From contig JBBRQP010000001.1 in NCBI GenBank assembly GCA_038226175.1, positions 1 to 64,000 on the forward strand: a stretch of DNA of 64,000 bases. The letters run 5' to 3'. Below, one piece after another: positions 16,903-27,067 of this stretch; position 1 is the stretch's first letter, and every line of letters begins with the position of its first letter. The translations under genes were made by a program, and so were the position numbers. Origin of the DNA: JBBRQP01 sp038226175 (lineage in GTDB: Bacteria; Cyanobacteriota; Cyanobacteriia; Gloeobacterales; Anthocerotibacteraceae). The notes under the pieces are model-generated. The model searched no databases, was not told the DNA's origin, and worked only from the letters and a program-made list of their open reading frames with translations.

Positions 16903-18153
16903 TCAGACAAATCCCAATAACGGAAAGCTGCCCCCAACCATAGGCACCGGATCGGTATTGAGGAAATTGGCAGCGATTGTCGCGTAAACCGAACGAAAAT
17001 CCGTGGTGAGATCGGTATTGGCATCAAATAAATCAGCCTCTGCCAAACTCGGATAATCACCATAAATGCCACCTTTGACTGCGCCGCCAATCGCAAAGGC
17101 AACGGAACTATAGCCATGATCCGTACCTTGATCGACGTTTTCGTAGGCTGTGCGCCCAAATTCGGAGGTCGTGACGATCAGTACTTTATCTGCCAAACCA
17201 TGGGCTTGCAAATCGGTATAGAAGGCATAAATCGCCTCACTTACGGTCTGCCACAGGTCATCATGATAGCCAAGCGTACTATCATAAACAGCACCATTTT
17301 GTCCGCTGTGGGTATCAAAACCGCCATAGCCTACGGTCAGCGCACTGACCCCGAGATTGCCCGCAATCAGTTCGGCACACTGTAGCAAACTATAGGCTAG
17401 GTAATTATCTGCCGGATAGACGGCTGCTGGCACATAATTAGCGGTATTGCTCTGGATAATAGCCGAGTCTGCCAGAGATTGGAGCTTCAATTGACGGTTA
17501 TACTCTGCCACATAATTGGCATTGCTAATATTCATCAAGGCCGTATAACTCTGACGACGGGCATCGGCATCGCTGCTGATTTCTAATTGGAAATCATCAA
17601 TCGAACCAATCGAAATGGGTGTGAAGCCGCCACTCCCGGTCAAGGGCAACAAACCACCGCCCAGGTCAATACCCGCCGGAATCAAGCCTTCACTGACCAA
17701 ATCCAGATACCGACCCAGCCAACCCGTGGGAGGAGCCGCCGTGGTAATATGCCGGATGTCGCTGGTTTGGTAGCTAAAAATATTAGCCGCATGGTCATAG
17801 AGTCCCGTAGCATCGTGAGGAACCGCTACACCGTTGAGTACCGCTAATTTGCCTTGAGCATAGAGTTGGTTAAACGCGCTCAAACCAGGTGCAAAGGCTA
17901 ATTCGGACTGTCCGGGTAAGGTCAATAAGACACTTTGGTCGTAGCCAAGATTAGGCCGTAACTGACGATAACGGTCGTATTGATTGAGCGGGATCACCGT
18001 ATTTAATCCATCATTGCCGCCATATAAGTGGATGGTGACCACAACTTTATTGCCCGCTGTAATGGTTGCCGCGCCGGACTTGGGCGTTGCCAAACTTAAA
18101 CCTAAACCTGCCATCAAACTCTGTTTAAACAGCGTGCGCCGGGTAATGCTCAT
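16903..18153 (-). CDS. DUF1501 protein with twin-arginine signal
   Basis: A 416-residue exported protein. I chose ATG 18153 because it begins with SITRRTLFKQSLMAGLGLSL, a twin-arginine signal in which a folded protein is exported. A longer start would put 19 residues without signal character in front. The body contains VVTIHLYGGNDGLNT, GFDTHSGQN and TSEFGRTAYEN, which define DUF1501, a sulfatase/alkaline-phosphatase-like fold. It follows the DUF1800 gene after a 29-base gap; the two families are almost always paired. Function unproven. Confidence 0.9.
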   Translation of the reverse strand: MSITRRTLFKQSLMAGLGLSLATPKSGAATITAGNKVVVTIHLYGGNDGLNTVIPLNQYDRYRQLRPNLGYDQSVLLTLPGQSELAFAPGLSAFNQLYAQGKLAVLNGVAVPHDATGLYDHAANIFSYQTSDIRHITTAAPPTGWLGRYLDLVSEGLIPAGIDLGGGLLPLTGSGGFTPISIGSIDDFQLEISSDADARRQSYTALMNISNANYVAEYNRQLKLQSLADSAIIQSNTANYVPAAVYPADNYLAYSLLQCAELIAGNLGVSALTVGYGGFDTHSGQNGAVYDSTLGYHDDLWQTVSEAIYAFYTDLQAHGLADKVLIVTTSEFGRTAYENVDQGTDHGYSSVAFAIGGAVKGGIYGDYPSLAEADLFDANTDLTTDFRSVYATIAANFLNTDPVPMVGGSFPLLGFV

Positions 18154-18182
18154 GATTGTTCCTTGGGTAATTGGCGTGTGGG

Positions 18183-19550
18183 TTAATTGCGTTGAAAATC
18201 CGGTGAACACAAAATCAGCCAGGTAACACCACGGAATTTGTCTTCAGTGACTTGACCTGCCATGTAGCTGATTAACTGAGCGCGTGCGGTTTTTTGGACT
18301 GAGGCGGTCAATAGGCGATCCGTCAAAAAATCCACACACTGGGCGGGAGTTTGGAGATTATTGGTTGTGATCATAGCTTGGGCATCGAAGTAGGTACCCC
18401 AATACCCCCAACTCACGGTCATCTCGTCGGCAATACGGTCACGCATGGTAACCAAAGACGTATTGACAAGCGTTACTTTGGAGCCAGGACGATAGAAACT
18501 AAATACCGAAGGCGGGTAATAAATGCCGTGGTGACAGCGCGCACCCCAGTCGTTGAGTGCCGAGCCCTCCGTGTAAGCACCAAGCGCCCGTAAGCCGCCC
18601 ACTAAGTATTCGAGGGGTGTCCGAAATTGACTACGCACAACGGCACTACTACCAAAATCTGGATGCAAAAACAGGGCTTGTACGGTCGCTTTGATATCAC
18701 CATTACTTGACCGGAAGACGGCTGCGACATCACGCACATAGCTTTTAGTGGGGGTTTCTGTCGCCAATTTCTGAATCAGCATCTTAGCGATGTAGGGCGC
18801 TAAGGTAGGCTGGCCCATCAGAATATTGATCACGTCTTCTACTTCTAGGGCGCCATCTGTACCGCTACGACCGTTTAGAGTCACCCCCAAAATTGTTTTG
18901 GAACCTGGATCATGGAGATAAGACTCAAAAACCCCTTCGCTAGCACCACACTGGTCATAGTTGGTATGCCAGCCAGTGATTGCCCGAGCAATTTGCTGGA
19001 CATCGATTTCGGTATAGGGTTGTAAGGCAATCCCATTAGCATCAGTGATTGGCGTACCGTTGAGTCTGAGTTTGGCACTACCAAGACTAAATAGTTGCAT
19101 TAGTTCCCGGGCATAATTTTCATTGGGCGGGATTAATTTACCTTGACTATCGTAGGCTTGACCATTGTTGTAATCGTTATCTAACCAACGCAACATAGCT
19201 TGATTTTTGGTCATGCCAATCAGCAAATCGCGGAAATTACCCAGAGCATTGGTGCGCAGGAAGTTTTCGTAGGTCTGCATAAAGCAAGGATTGGCTACTT
19301 TTTCATTGGATACGGCAAAATGCTCATGCCAAAGTAGCGTCATTTTTTCTTGGAGTTGGCGTTTGGAGTAGACCATCCGGCAGTACCATTGCCGCCGTGT
19401 CGTCCAGTCCCAATCATCAATAGTCGCCGGGATCATCGCTTCAGCGGCACTATCATCAATTATCAGCGGATTGAGTTGCTCTTGCAAATACGCAGGCCAA
19501 CCCAGACTTAACAAACGCGCCAACGCCTCAGGATTTGCCCCAAAACCCAC
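18183..19550 (-). CDS. DUF1800 protein, N-terminus apparently truncated
   Basis: A 455-residue protein with the DUF1800 motifs WHEHFAVSNEKV, FSLGSAKL, ARAITGWH and FRTPLEYLVG. Full-length members open with a signal or leader followed by a His-Leu-Leu-x-Arg segment and a Gly-Phe-Gly motif. Here coding begins at GTG 19550 directly at Gly-Phe-Gly. Reading further upstream gives only 17 more codons before a stop, with no leader-like sequence. The gene faces the accessory restriction locus, and the missing 5' end coincides with that boundary, so it was probably cut by the rearrangement. It precedes DUF1501 in the same operon. Confidence 0.8.
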   Translation of the reverse strand: MGFGANPEALARLLSLGWPAYLQEQLNPLIIDDSAAEAMIPATIDDWDWTTRRQWYCRMVYSKRQLQEKMTLLWHEHFAVSNEKVANPCFMQTYENFLRTNALGNFRDLLIGMTKNQAMLRWLDNDYNNGQAYDSQGKLIPPNENYARELMQLFSLGSAKLRLNGTPITDANGIALQPYTEIDVQQIARAITGWHTNYDQCGASEGVFESYLHDPGSKTILGVTLNGRSGTDGALEVEDVINILMGQPTLAPYIAKMLIQKLATETPTKSYVRDVAAVFRSSNGDIKATVQALFLHPDFGSSAVVRSQFRTPLEYLVGGLRALGAYTEGSALNDWGARCHHGIYYPPSVFSFYRPGSKVTLVNTSLVTMRDRIADEMTVSWGYWGTYFDAQAMITTNNLQTPAQCVDFLTDRLLTASVQKTARAQLISYMAGQVTEDKFRGVTWLILCSPDFQRN

Positions 19551-19561
19551 TTCCGCAGCTT

Positions 19562-19636
19562 GTGACCAGGGTTGAGACTCTGGAAAGCAAGGTCATGGCG
19601 CATTTGGAAAAGATGGGATTTTCTTTATATGAATAA
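19562..19636 (+). pseudogene. Possible 3' tail of a lost hsdM-like gene
   Basis: In the plus frame read from 19562 the last codons are VTRVETLESKVMAHLEKMGF then SLYE and TAA at 19634-19636. The stop overlaps the start of the DUF1016 gene by 8 bases, the kind of overlap expected within an operon. Such a charged helical tail fits the end of a type I methylase subunit, which this locus otherwise lacks. Only about 24 codons remain, so identity is an inference from position. Confidence 0.35.
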
Positions 19637-20678
19637 ATCTCCTCCTATCCTTCCTGTTGATTATGCCGATTGGCTCACCAAATTAAAACAACGCATCCAT
19701 AGTGCCCGTTTACAGGCTGTTTTAGCTATAAATGCTGAGCAAATTCGTCTCTATCACACAATCGGTCTAGATATTTTGGAGCGGCAAAGCCATCAAGGGT
19801 GGGGTGCTAAGGTCATTGATCGCGTCTCGTTAGATCTTCGAGAGGCTTTTCCAGATATGAAAGGCTTTTCTGCGTCAAATCTCAAATACATGCGCTTTTT
19901 TGCCCAAGCGTGTCCAGACTTACAAATTGGTCAGCAGGCTGCTGACCAATTACCTTGGTTCCATATTGTTATTCTGATCACTAAGACATCAGACCCAGCT
20001 GAACGCGAGTGGTACGCCCGTCAATCAGCTATACAAGGCTGGAGCCGAACCACTCTAGAGTTACAGATCAAAAATCGGCTTCATCTACGCCAGGGAGCCG
20101 CCCTCACCAATTTTGACCAACGCCTTGATCCAACTAATGCAAATCTTGCTGCACAAATCCTCAAAGATCCGTATCATTTCGATTTTCTAGAGCTTGGCGA
20201 TGAGGCTCATGAGCGAGATATTGAAAATGCACTAATTCGCCACATTACGCGATTCTTGCTAGAGCTAGGAGCAGGCTTTGCTTTTGTAGGTCGTCAATTT
20301 CGATTAGAAGTAGGTGGAGATGAGTTTTTTATTGACCTGCTTTTTTATCACACTCGGCTTAAATGCTATGTTGTCGTAGAACTCAAAGCCACAGCATTTA
20401 AACCTGAACATGCGGGACAATTAAATTTTTACCTTGCTGCTGTGGATGCACAGATCAAGGCTGGTGATGATAAACCCACAATTGGCTTGCTGTTGTGCAA
20501 AACCCAAAACCGTCTCGTTGCCGAGTATTCTCTGTCTGGAATCGATAAACCGATGGGGGTGGCAGAGTATCAACTCGTCCGCACATTACCCGAACCGTTG
20601 GATACAACGTTGCCCAGCATTGAAGAAATTGAAGCCGAACTCTCGCGGGATTTAGAAGTAAGAGCTGAAAATGAGTAA
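19629..20678 (+). CDS. DUF1016 / YhcG-type PDDEXK nuclease protein
   Basis: A 349-residue protein. The N-terminal half (about 10-150) is the DUF1016 helical region with GWGAKVIDRVSLDLR and FSASNLKYMRFFAQ. The C-terminal half carries a PD-(D/E)xK fold with FFIDLLFYH and CYVVVELKATAFKPEHAGQL, where the Asp and the Glu-x-Lys are the catalytic residues. Such proteins occur inside type I restriction loci and defence islands. Start ATG 19629 fits the family N-terminus and overlaps the preceding stop. It overlaps hsdS by 8 bases. Confidence 0.88.
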   Translation: MNKSPPILPVDYADWLTKLKQRIHSARLQAVLAINAEQIRLYHTIGLDILERQSHQGWGAKVIDRVSLDLREAFPDMKGFSASNLKYMRFFAQACPDLQIGQQAADQLPWFHIVILITKTSDPAEREWYARQSAIQGWSRTTLELQIKNRLHLRQGAALTNFDQRLDPTNANLAAQILKDPYHFDFLELGDEAHERDIENALIRHITRFLLELGAGFAFVGRQFRLEVGGDEFFIDLLFYHTRLKCYVVVELKATAFKPEHAGQLNFYLAAVDAQIKAGDDKPTIGLLLCKTQNRLVAEYSLSGIDKPMGVAEYQLVRTLPEPLDTTLPSIEEIEAELSRDLEVRAENE

Positions 20679-21930
20679 TTCTCAATTGGCAAAGGGTTAT
20701 AAACGGACTGAGGTAGGATTGATCCCGGAAGATTGGGAGGTTATTTGCATAGGAGATTTTTGCACATGTTTCTCTGGCGGTACACCAAATACATCCAACG
20801 CTGCCTATTATGGAGGCGCAATCCCTTGGATTACATCTAGTGATTTAAATCAGACCAGAATTCTTGAGGTTAATGGACGCATAACCGAAGAAGGGCTTAC
20901 TCATTCTTCTGCAAAAATTGTCAAACCACAAACGCTTCTATTAGCTCTATATGGAGCCACGGCAGGCATTTCTGCAATAACAGAAATTAGGGCAGCGATA
21001 AATCAGGCAATTCTTGCAATTCAGCCAATGCAGGACAATCCTGAATATTTATCTCAATATTTGCAATTAAGAAAAGATTATTTTATCAAGACTTATACCC
21101 AAGGTGGTCAACCTAACTTTAGCGGAGAAATTGTAAAGGCTTTCATAATCCCACTTCCCCCTACCAAAGCCGAACAAGAAGCTATTGCCGATGCGTTGAG
21201 CGATACGGATGCCCTCATCGAATCCCTAAAGCAACTCATCACCAAGAAACGCCAACTTAAACAAGGGGCAATGCAGGAATTGCTTACTGGTAAAAGGCGA
21301 TTACCGGGGTTTAGTGGGGCGTGGGATATGAAGACTTTCGCCGAAATTTGCTGGTTTCAAGAAGGCCCTGGTGTTAGAAATACCCAATTCACTTCTTCAG
21401 GCATCAAACTTTTGAATGGGACTAACATTTTTCAAGGTGTGCTAAACCTTGACACAACTAATCGATTTATTTCACAAAAAGAAGCCTTTGGTTCCTATTC
21501 TCATTTTCTAGCAGATGCGGGTGACATTGTTATTGCTTCCTCAGGAATTACAGTCGAGAAGTTTCACGATAAAGTAGCTTTTGTTAGAAATAAAGATTTA
21601 CCATTTTGTCTGAATACAAGCACAATAAGATTTAAACCATTAGAAAATATTCTTCAATCAAACTATTTATTCCAGTTTTTAAGGAGTAATAAATTCAAAC
21701 ACATGATAGGTGGACAAGCTACAGGATCAGCTCAGTTAAATTTCGGCCCATCACATGTTGCAAAAGTAACCATTTCACTTCCTCCTCTTTCTGAGCAAAC
21801 TGCCATCGCCGCAATTCTCTCAGACATAGACACCGAAATTACCGCACTAGAAACAAAGCTTTCCAAAACTCGACAGATTAAACAGGGCATGATGCATGAG
21901 TTACTGACTGGGAGAATTCGGTTGATATGA
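20671..21930 (+). CDS. hsdS: Type I restriction enzyme specificity subunit
   Basis: A 419-residue HsdS that determines the recognised sequence. It has two target-recognition domains separated by conserved helices: TRD1 (about 10-165), the helix KQLITKKRQLKQGAMQELL, TRD2 (about 215-370) and a second repeat, TKLSKTRQIKQGMMHELL, near the end. Both TRDs start with typical Trp-Glu-Val or Trp-Asp-Met motifs. It looks intact. Without HsdM in the locus it could only work with a methylase from elsewhere. Confidence 0.93.
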   Translation: MSNSQLAKGYKRTEVGLIPEDWEVICIGDFCTCFSGGTPNTSNAAYYGGAIPWITSSDLNQTRILEVNGRITEEGLTHSSAKIVKPQTLLLALYGATAGISAITEIRAAINQAILAIQPMQDNPEYLSQYLQLRKDYFIKTYTQGGQPNFSGEIVKAFIIPLPPTKAEQEAIADALSDTDALIESLKQLITKKRQLKQGAMQELLTGKRRLPGFSGAWDMKTFAEICWFQEGPGVRNTQFTSSGIKLLNGTNIFQGVLNLDTTNRFISQKEAFGSYSHFLADAGDIVIASSGITVEKFHDKVAFVRNKDLPFCLNTSTIRFKPLENILQSNYLFQFLRSNKFKHMIGGQATGSAQLNFGPSHVAKVTISLPPLSEQTAIAAILSDIDTEITALETKLSKTRQIKQGMMHELLTGRIRLI

Positions 21931-21932
21931 AG

Positions 21933-22129
21933 ATGGAAAATCAACACACTAAATGGAAAGAGTTGTAAAAGGACGAACATCTGAAATTGTTTTATATATC
22001 TTCAATGCCGCCGCTGATAAAGACTACAGTAGTAGAAGTCCCGTGCAGAGTAGTGTCTACGACAACAAGCTCATGATCTGGAATTCGGGTACAGTGCCAT
22101 CGGACTCGAAGGTGGCTATGGGAGAGTAA
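21933..22129 (+). pseudogene. Internally deleted AlbA_2/ATP-binding (COG2865-type) regulator remnant
   Basis: Two fragments of one family sit next to each other between hsdS and hsdR. At 21933 a start reads MENQHTKWKEL and stops; the family N-terminus is nearly the same (MENQHTE followed by Trp/Phe-Lys-Glu-Ser). Immediately after, in another frame, NAAADKDYSSRSPVQSSVYD continues into NKLMIWNSGTVP before a stop at 22127-22129. This matches the family ATP-binding domain (Asn-Ala-x3-x-Asp-Tyr-Ser-Ser). The roughly 300 residues between them are gone. Confidence 0.65.
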
Positions 22130-22141
22130 CGGGAGGAAAAA

Positions 22142-25100
22142 GTGATCGGTCAATCTGAACGTCAAACACAAAATCGCGTCATTACCCTATTTCGAGATGA
22201 ACTGGGGTACCGCTACTTGGGAGATTGGACGCATCGTGACAACAACAGCAATATTGAAGAAGAGTTGCTTACGGCTTATCTGAGCAAAAGAGGCTATAGC
22301 ACTGCCCAGATTGCGAAAGCACTCCATAGCCTACGCACCGAGGCCAATAATCCGAACCGGAGCTTATACGAAAACAACAAAATGGTCTACAGCCTCTTGC
22401 GGTACGGACTAAATGCCAAAGTCGCTGCGGACGAAAATGCTGAAAACATCAAATTTATCGACTGGGATTATCCAGATCTCAATGACTCCGCCATCGCTGA
22501 AGAAGTGACACTCAAGGGCAAGCAGGATCGTAGACCCGACTTGGTGTTGTACATAAATGGCATCGCTCTAGGAGTGTTGGAGTTAAAAAGTAGCCGTGCT
22601 TCTATTGGTGAGGGCATTCGCCAACTGATCTCTAACCAGAGTCCTGAGTTCAATGCTTGGTTTTTCAGCACCATACAATTTGCCTTTGCAGGTAATGATT
22701 CAGAGGGCTTACGGTATGGCACCATCAGTACGGGCGAAAAGTACTTCCTCAAATGGAAGGAAGATGAAAAAGACGATAGCCGCTTCAAGCTCGATAAGTA
22801 CTTGCTCAAGATCTGCAACAAGGCGCGCTTCATTGAACTGATGCATGATTTTGTGTTGTTCGATGGTGGGGTCAAGAAACTACCCCGTGTCCCCCAGTAT
22901 TTCGGAATCAAAGCAGCACAGAAGTATGTGGATGCTGACCAGGGTGGGATCATCTGGCATACCCAAGGAAGTGGCAAAAGCATTGTCATGGTACTGCTCG
23001 CCAAGTGGATTTTAGAAAATAAACCCAAGGCTCGCGTCGTGATTGTCACAGACCGTGACGAACTCGATAAGCAGATCGAGGGTGTCTTTAAAGATTCTGG
23101 TGAAAAGATTAAACGCACTAGTAGCGGTCGGGACTTGATGAGCCAACTTGCTCAAGCAACACCGCGCTTACTTTGTTCACTAGTGCATAAATTCGGTAAG
23201 AAGCATGTTGATAACTTTGAGGCATTCATTCAAGACCTCGCAGCCCAACCCTCTCAAACTGTGGGTGAAGTGTTCGTCTTTGTCGATGAATGCCACCGTA
23301 CCCAGAGCGGCAAATTGCACAAGATCATGAAAGCTCTAATGCCTCAAGCTGTCTTAATTGGCTTTACTGGTACGCCTCTCCTTAAAAAAGACCAGCAGAC
23401 TAGCCTAGAAGTGTTTGGTGGCTATATCCATACCTACAAGTTCAGTGAGGCTGTAGATGATAAAGTTGTTTTAGATCTTGTTTACGAAGCGCGGGATATA
23501 GATCAAAGCCTTGGCTCAACAGACAAGATCGACGGTTGGTTTGATGCCAAGACCAAAGGACTAAATGATTGGCAGAAAGCAGCTCTACGGGAAAAGTGGG
23601 GCACAATGCAAAATGTGCTCAGTTCGGCATCCCGCATGAATCGAGTCGTATGTGACATTGTCTTTGACTTCGTTGTGAAACCTCGGCTATCGAGTCAGCG
23701 GGGCAATGCAATCCTAGTGGCATCAAGCATTTATGATGCCTGTAAGTACTACACCTTGTTTCAAAAAACATCATTTAAAGGTCGCTGTGCAGTTGTTACT
23801 TCCTACAATCCTCAATCTAGCGACATGACCAAAGAAGATACAGGTGCAAACACAGAGACCGACAAACAGTTTATTTATGACACTTACTCCCAATTGCTGA
23901 AGGACGTTTTTGCCAATTCGGGCATGACAAAAACGGAGACCTACGAGGAACGGGCAAAAGAACTATTCAAGCATGAGCCTGCCACTATGCAACTGCTGAT
24001 CGTGGTGGACAAACTGCTGACCGGATTCGATGCACCCAGTTGTACTTATCTCTATATTGATAAGAGGATGCAGGATCATGGATTGTTTCAGGCTATCTGT
24101 CGCACCAATCGCCTCTACGGAGAGGACAAGGATTTTGGCTACATCGTTGACTATAAAGATCTGTTCAAGAAGGTCGAGAACGCCATCGCTGTTTATACTT
24201 CTGAATTAGATCATAGTGCTGGTGGAGCCGACCCGGAGATTTTGTTGCAAGGATCGTCTAGGCAAGGGTAAAGAGCGCTTGGATTATGCTCTTGAAGCCC
24301 TAGATTTACTCTGTGAGGCAGTCGAGCCACCCCAAGGCGATCTTGACTACATTCACTACTTTTGTGGAAACACAGAAATTTCTGAAGACCTCAAAGAACT
24401 TGAACCCAAGCGTATAACCTTCTATAAATCTACGGTAGCGCTTATTCGTGCCTACGCAAACATCAGCGACGAATTGCAGACTGCTGGATATAGCAATACC
24501 CAAATTGCTCGGATCAAGTACTCCGTCGATAAGTATTTGAAAGCGCGTGAGATTGTGCGTAAAGCTAGTGGGGAGAGCCTTGACTTGAAGGCATATGAGG
24601 CCGATATGCGGCACTTAATCGACACCTATATCGAAGCCAATGAACCAAGAAAGATTTCTGTTTTCGATAACATGTCCTTGCTAGAGTTGATGGTCAAAAC
24701 TGGTATTGCATATGCTATTGACAATGGATTGAAGGAACTCAAGGGCAATAATGATGCCGTGGCTGAGGCCATCGAGAACAATGTTCGTAGCCGCATCATC
24801 AAGGAGCACCTCAATGATCCAGCCTACTACGACAAGATGTCAGTTTTGTTAAATGAGATCGTTGAGAGTCGAAAAGCCAGGGCGATTGAGTACGAGGAGT
24901 ACCTTAAACAAATTGCAGAATTAGCCAAAAAAGTGACAGCGGGGCAGACTGATGATAATCCCGCGCAACTGAACACTCCAGGGCGTAGAGCACTTTACAA
25001 TAACTTGGGCAAGGACGAAGCACTTGCACTTAAAGTCGATGAAGCTGTCAAGCTTGTCACACCGGATGACTGGCGCGATAACCAGGCCAAGGAGAACGTT

Positions 25101-25187
25101 GTTAAAAGTGCCTTACATAGGGTTTTGCAGGACATTGCTGAGGTGGAGCGGATTTTCTTGATCATCAAGCAGCAGAAGGAATATTGA
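22142..25187 (+). pseudogene. hsdR: Type I restriction enzyme R subunit, frameshifted near 24245-24252
   Basis: HsdR cleaves DNA after ATP-driven translocation. Starting at GTG 22142 after a GGGAGG site, the first part has a PD-(D/E)xK nuclease motif (RRPDLVLYINGIALGVLELK), Walker A HTQGSGKS near residue 275, DECHR and GFTGTP. The frame ends at 24271 after ILLQGSSRQG. A second frame (24216-25187) continues with KDRLGKGKERLDYALEAL, the expected next stretch of HsdR. One extra base near 24245-24252 explains the switch. Rejoined, it would be about 1014 residues, the usual size. It is either a recent inactivation or a sequencing error. Confidence 0.9.
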
Positions 25188-25192
25188 GGCTC

Positions 25193-25936
25193 ATGCATAT
25201 CGAATTAGGTAACATCACCGTCGATGTCATCAAAAAGGACATCAAAAATATTCACCTTAGTGTCTACCCACCTACAGGCAGAGTAAGAATCGCAGCCCCC
25301 CTACGGATGGATCTAGAGACGATCCGCCTCTTTGCGATTACAAAACTGGGCTGGATCAAGAATCAGCAACGCAAGCTCTGTGAGCAAGATCGTGAGCCTC
25401 CCCGCGAGTACTTGGAGCGTGAGAGCCACTATGTTTGGGGAAAACGTTACCTCCTTCAGATCGTTGAAAAGGATACATCACCAACAGTCGAGCTGCAGCA
25501 CAACAAACTTGTGATCCAAGTACGCTCTGGTTCAGATCAAGTAAAAATGCATTCACTTTTAGAAGATTGGTACCGTTCAACTTTAAAGCAAGCCATTCCT
25601 CCTCTAATTGCTAAGTGGGAGCCATTAATGGGTGTGAAGGTCAATCGGTTCTTTGCACAGCGGATGAAGACAAAGTGGGGAAGTTGTAATCCTGTTACAG
25701 GAAATATCAGACTGAACACAGACTTAGCGAAAAAACCGTCTGAATACCTCGAATACATTATTGTTCATGAAATGGTGCACTTGCTAGAACCAAACCATAG
25801 CAAGCGTTTCAAAGCTCTGATGGATCTATTCCTGCCAAAATGGTTGTTCTATCGTTCTGAGTTAAATCGGCTACCCGTACGTCACGAAGAATGGGGTGAT
25901 GCAAATAATTTTTCCAAAACAAATTCATGTGGTTAA
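25193..25936 (+). CDS. YgjP-like zinc metallopeptidase
   Basis: A 247-residue SprT/YgjP-type protein with zinc motif HEMVHLLEPNH: HExxH followed by His six residues later. The preceding FFAQRMKTKWGSCN segment is typical of this family (formerly DUF45). The stop of hsdR lies just upstream. ATG 25193 gives the usual N-terminus; a TTG at 25184 would overlap the hsdR stop. Members of this family often follow type I R subunits, which suggests a role with the restriction system, though none is proven. Confidence 0.88.
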   Translation: MHIELGNITVDVIKKDIKNIHLSVYPPTGRVRIAAPLRMDLETIRLFAITKLGWIKNQQRKLCEQDREPPREYLERESHYVWGKRYLLQIVEKDTSPTVELQHNKLVIQVRSGSDQVKMHSLLEDWYRSTLKQAIPPLIAKWEPLMGVKVNRFFAQRMKTKWGSCNPVTGNIRLNTDLAKKPSEYLEYIIVHEMVHLLEPNHSKRFKALMDLFLPKWLFYRSELNRLPVRHEEWGDANNFSKTNSCG

Positions 25937-26019
25937 AATCTCAAAAGTTTTTTGAAGAAACATAACCCTAAAAGTCAACTTGATCATTTTACGGTCACAC
26001 CCGTCCTAAAATAAAATTT

Positions 26020-27063
26020 ATGGGCAAAATCAGTACCTTACAAAAAACCCTTCTACTCGCCTTCTTGCTGCTGACGGTGGGTATGGGAACTTGGTCTGCG
26101 TGGCAGCAAAACTTGCGCCCACTCGCCCAAAGCGCTGCTCCCCGACGTATTCATATCAGCCCTGGTCTGGGTAGTGTCGCCATTGGTACGCTCCTCGAAA
26201 AAGAACAGTTGATTAGTTCAGCCACAGTCTGGCGGGTTTATCTCAATTTGCATGGCTGGACTAATCGCCTCAAAGCCGGAACCTATGACCTGAGCGCTCA
26301 GCAGAGTTTGCCAGATATCGCCCAACAATTGGTTGAAGGCCGCGTGGTACAGGTCAAATTCACGATTCCCGAAGGCTGGAATCTCAAACAAATGGCGCAT
26401 TATTTCGCCACCAAAAGCTATTTTCCTGAGACAGCATTTTGGTCATTAGTCAAAGGTCCTGGACGCTTACAAGTGCCTTGGCTAGCGCGTACTTTACCGC
26501 AACTCGAAGGTTTTTTGTATCCCGATACCTACCAGCTCGATATCGATCAACTCAATGCCCGTGCCGTAGTTACGCAAATGCTCCAGCGTTTCCAAAAAGT
26601 GGCTTTACCTGTCTACAAAACCAACACCACTCCCCTCTCACTGGTGCAATGGGCGACCTTAGCAAGCATTGTCGAAAAAGAAGCCGTCGTTGCCCAAGAA
26701 CGCCCGGTAATTGCCGGGGTATTTTGGTCACGTCTGAAACAAAAAATTCCCCTAGGGTCTGACCCGACCGTCGAATATGCCTTTGATCTTACCCAAACTG
26801 TTGACCGACGCTTGACCTATAAACAAGTGCGGCAGCCATCGCCCTACAATACCTATGTCACAGCGGGTCTGCCTCCAACCCCAATCGCCAGTGCTGGGCT
26901 AGCCAGCCTCAAGAGTGCCGCAATGCCCCAAACGACTGCCTATCTTTACTTCGTAGCCCGCTATGATGGCACCCATATCTTTAGTCGCACTGCCCAAGAA
27001 CACGAGCAAGCCAAAAACCTCATTAAAAATCATCGCCAAGGGGCACAGATTCCATTACGTTAG
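26020..27063 (+). CDS. mltG: Endolytic murein transglycosylase MltG
   Basis: MltG cleaves nascent peptidoglycan glycan strands at the membrane and helps set their length. The 347-residue protein has one N-terminal membrane helix (about 9-28), a LysM-like part (about 40-110) and the YceG catalytic domain (about 115-340). The catalytic Glu lies in ASIVEKEAVV (about residue 223). The end shows YNTYVTAGLPPTPI and VARYDGTHIFS, both typical. Start ATG 26020 directly precedes the helix. Confidence 0.93.
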   Translation: MGKISTLQKTLLLAFLLLTVGMGTWSAWQQNLRPLAQSAAPRRIHISPGLGSVAIGTLLEKEQLISSATVWRVYLNLHGWTNRLKAGTYDLSAQQSLPDIAQQLVEGRVVQVKFTIPEGWNLKQMAHYFATKSYFPETAFWSLVKGPGRLQVPWLARTLPQLEGFLYPDTYQLDIDQLNARAVVTQMLQRFQKVALPVYKTNTTPLSLVQWATLASIVEKEAVVAQERPVIAGVFWSRLKQKIPLGSDPTVEYAFDLTQTVDRRLTYKQVRQPSPYNTYVTAGLPPTPIASAGLASLKSAAMPQTTAYLYFVARYDGTHIFSRTAQEHEQAKNLIKNHRQGAQIPLR

Positions 27064-27067
27064 AAGC

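Noticed and set aside
19572..19628. A longer N-terminus for the DUF1016 protein
   Set aside because: The extra 19 residues are out-of-frame reading of the tail that ends at 19636; homology starts at ATG 19629.
22468..23118. A 216-codon antisense frame inside hsdR
   Set aside because: Ser-rich composition and no motif; hsdR motifs on the other strand explain the region.
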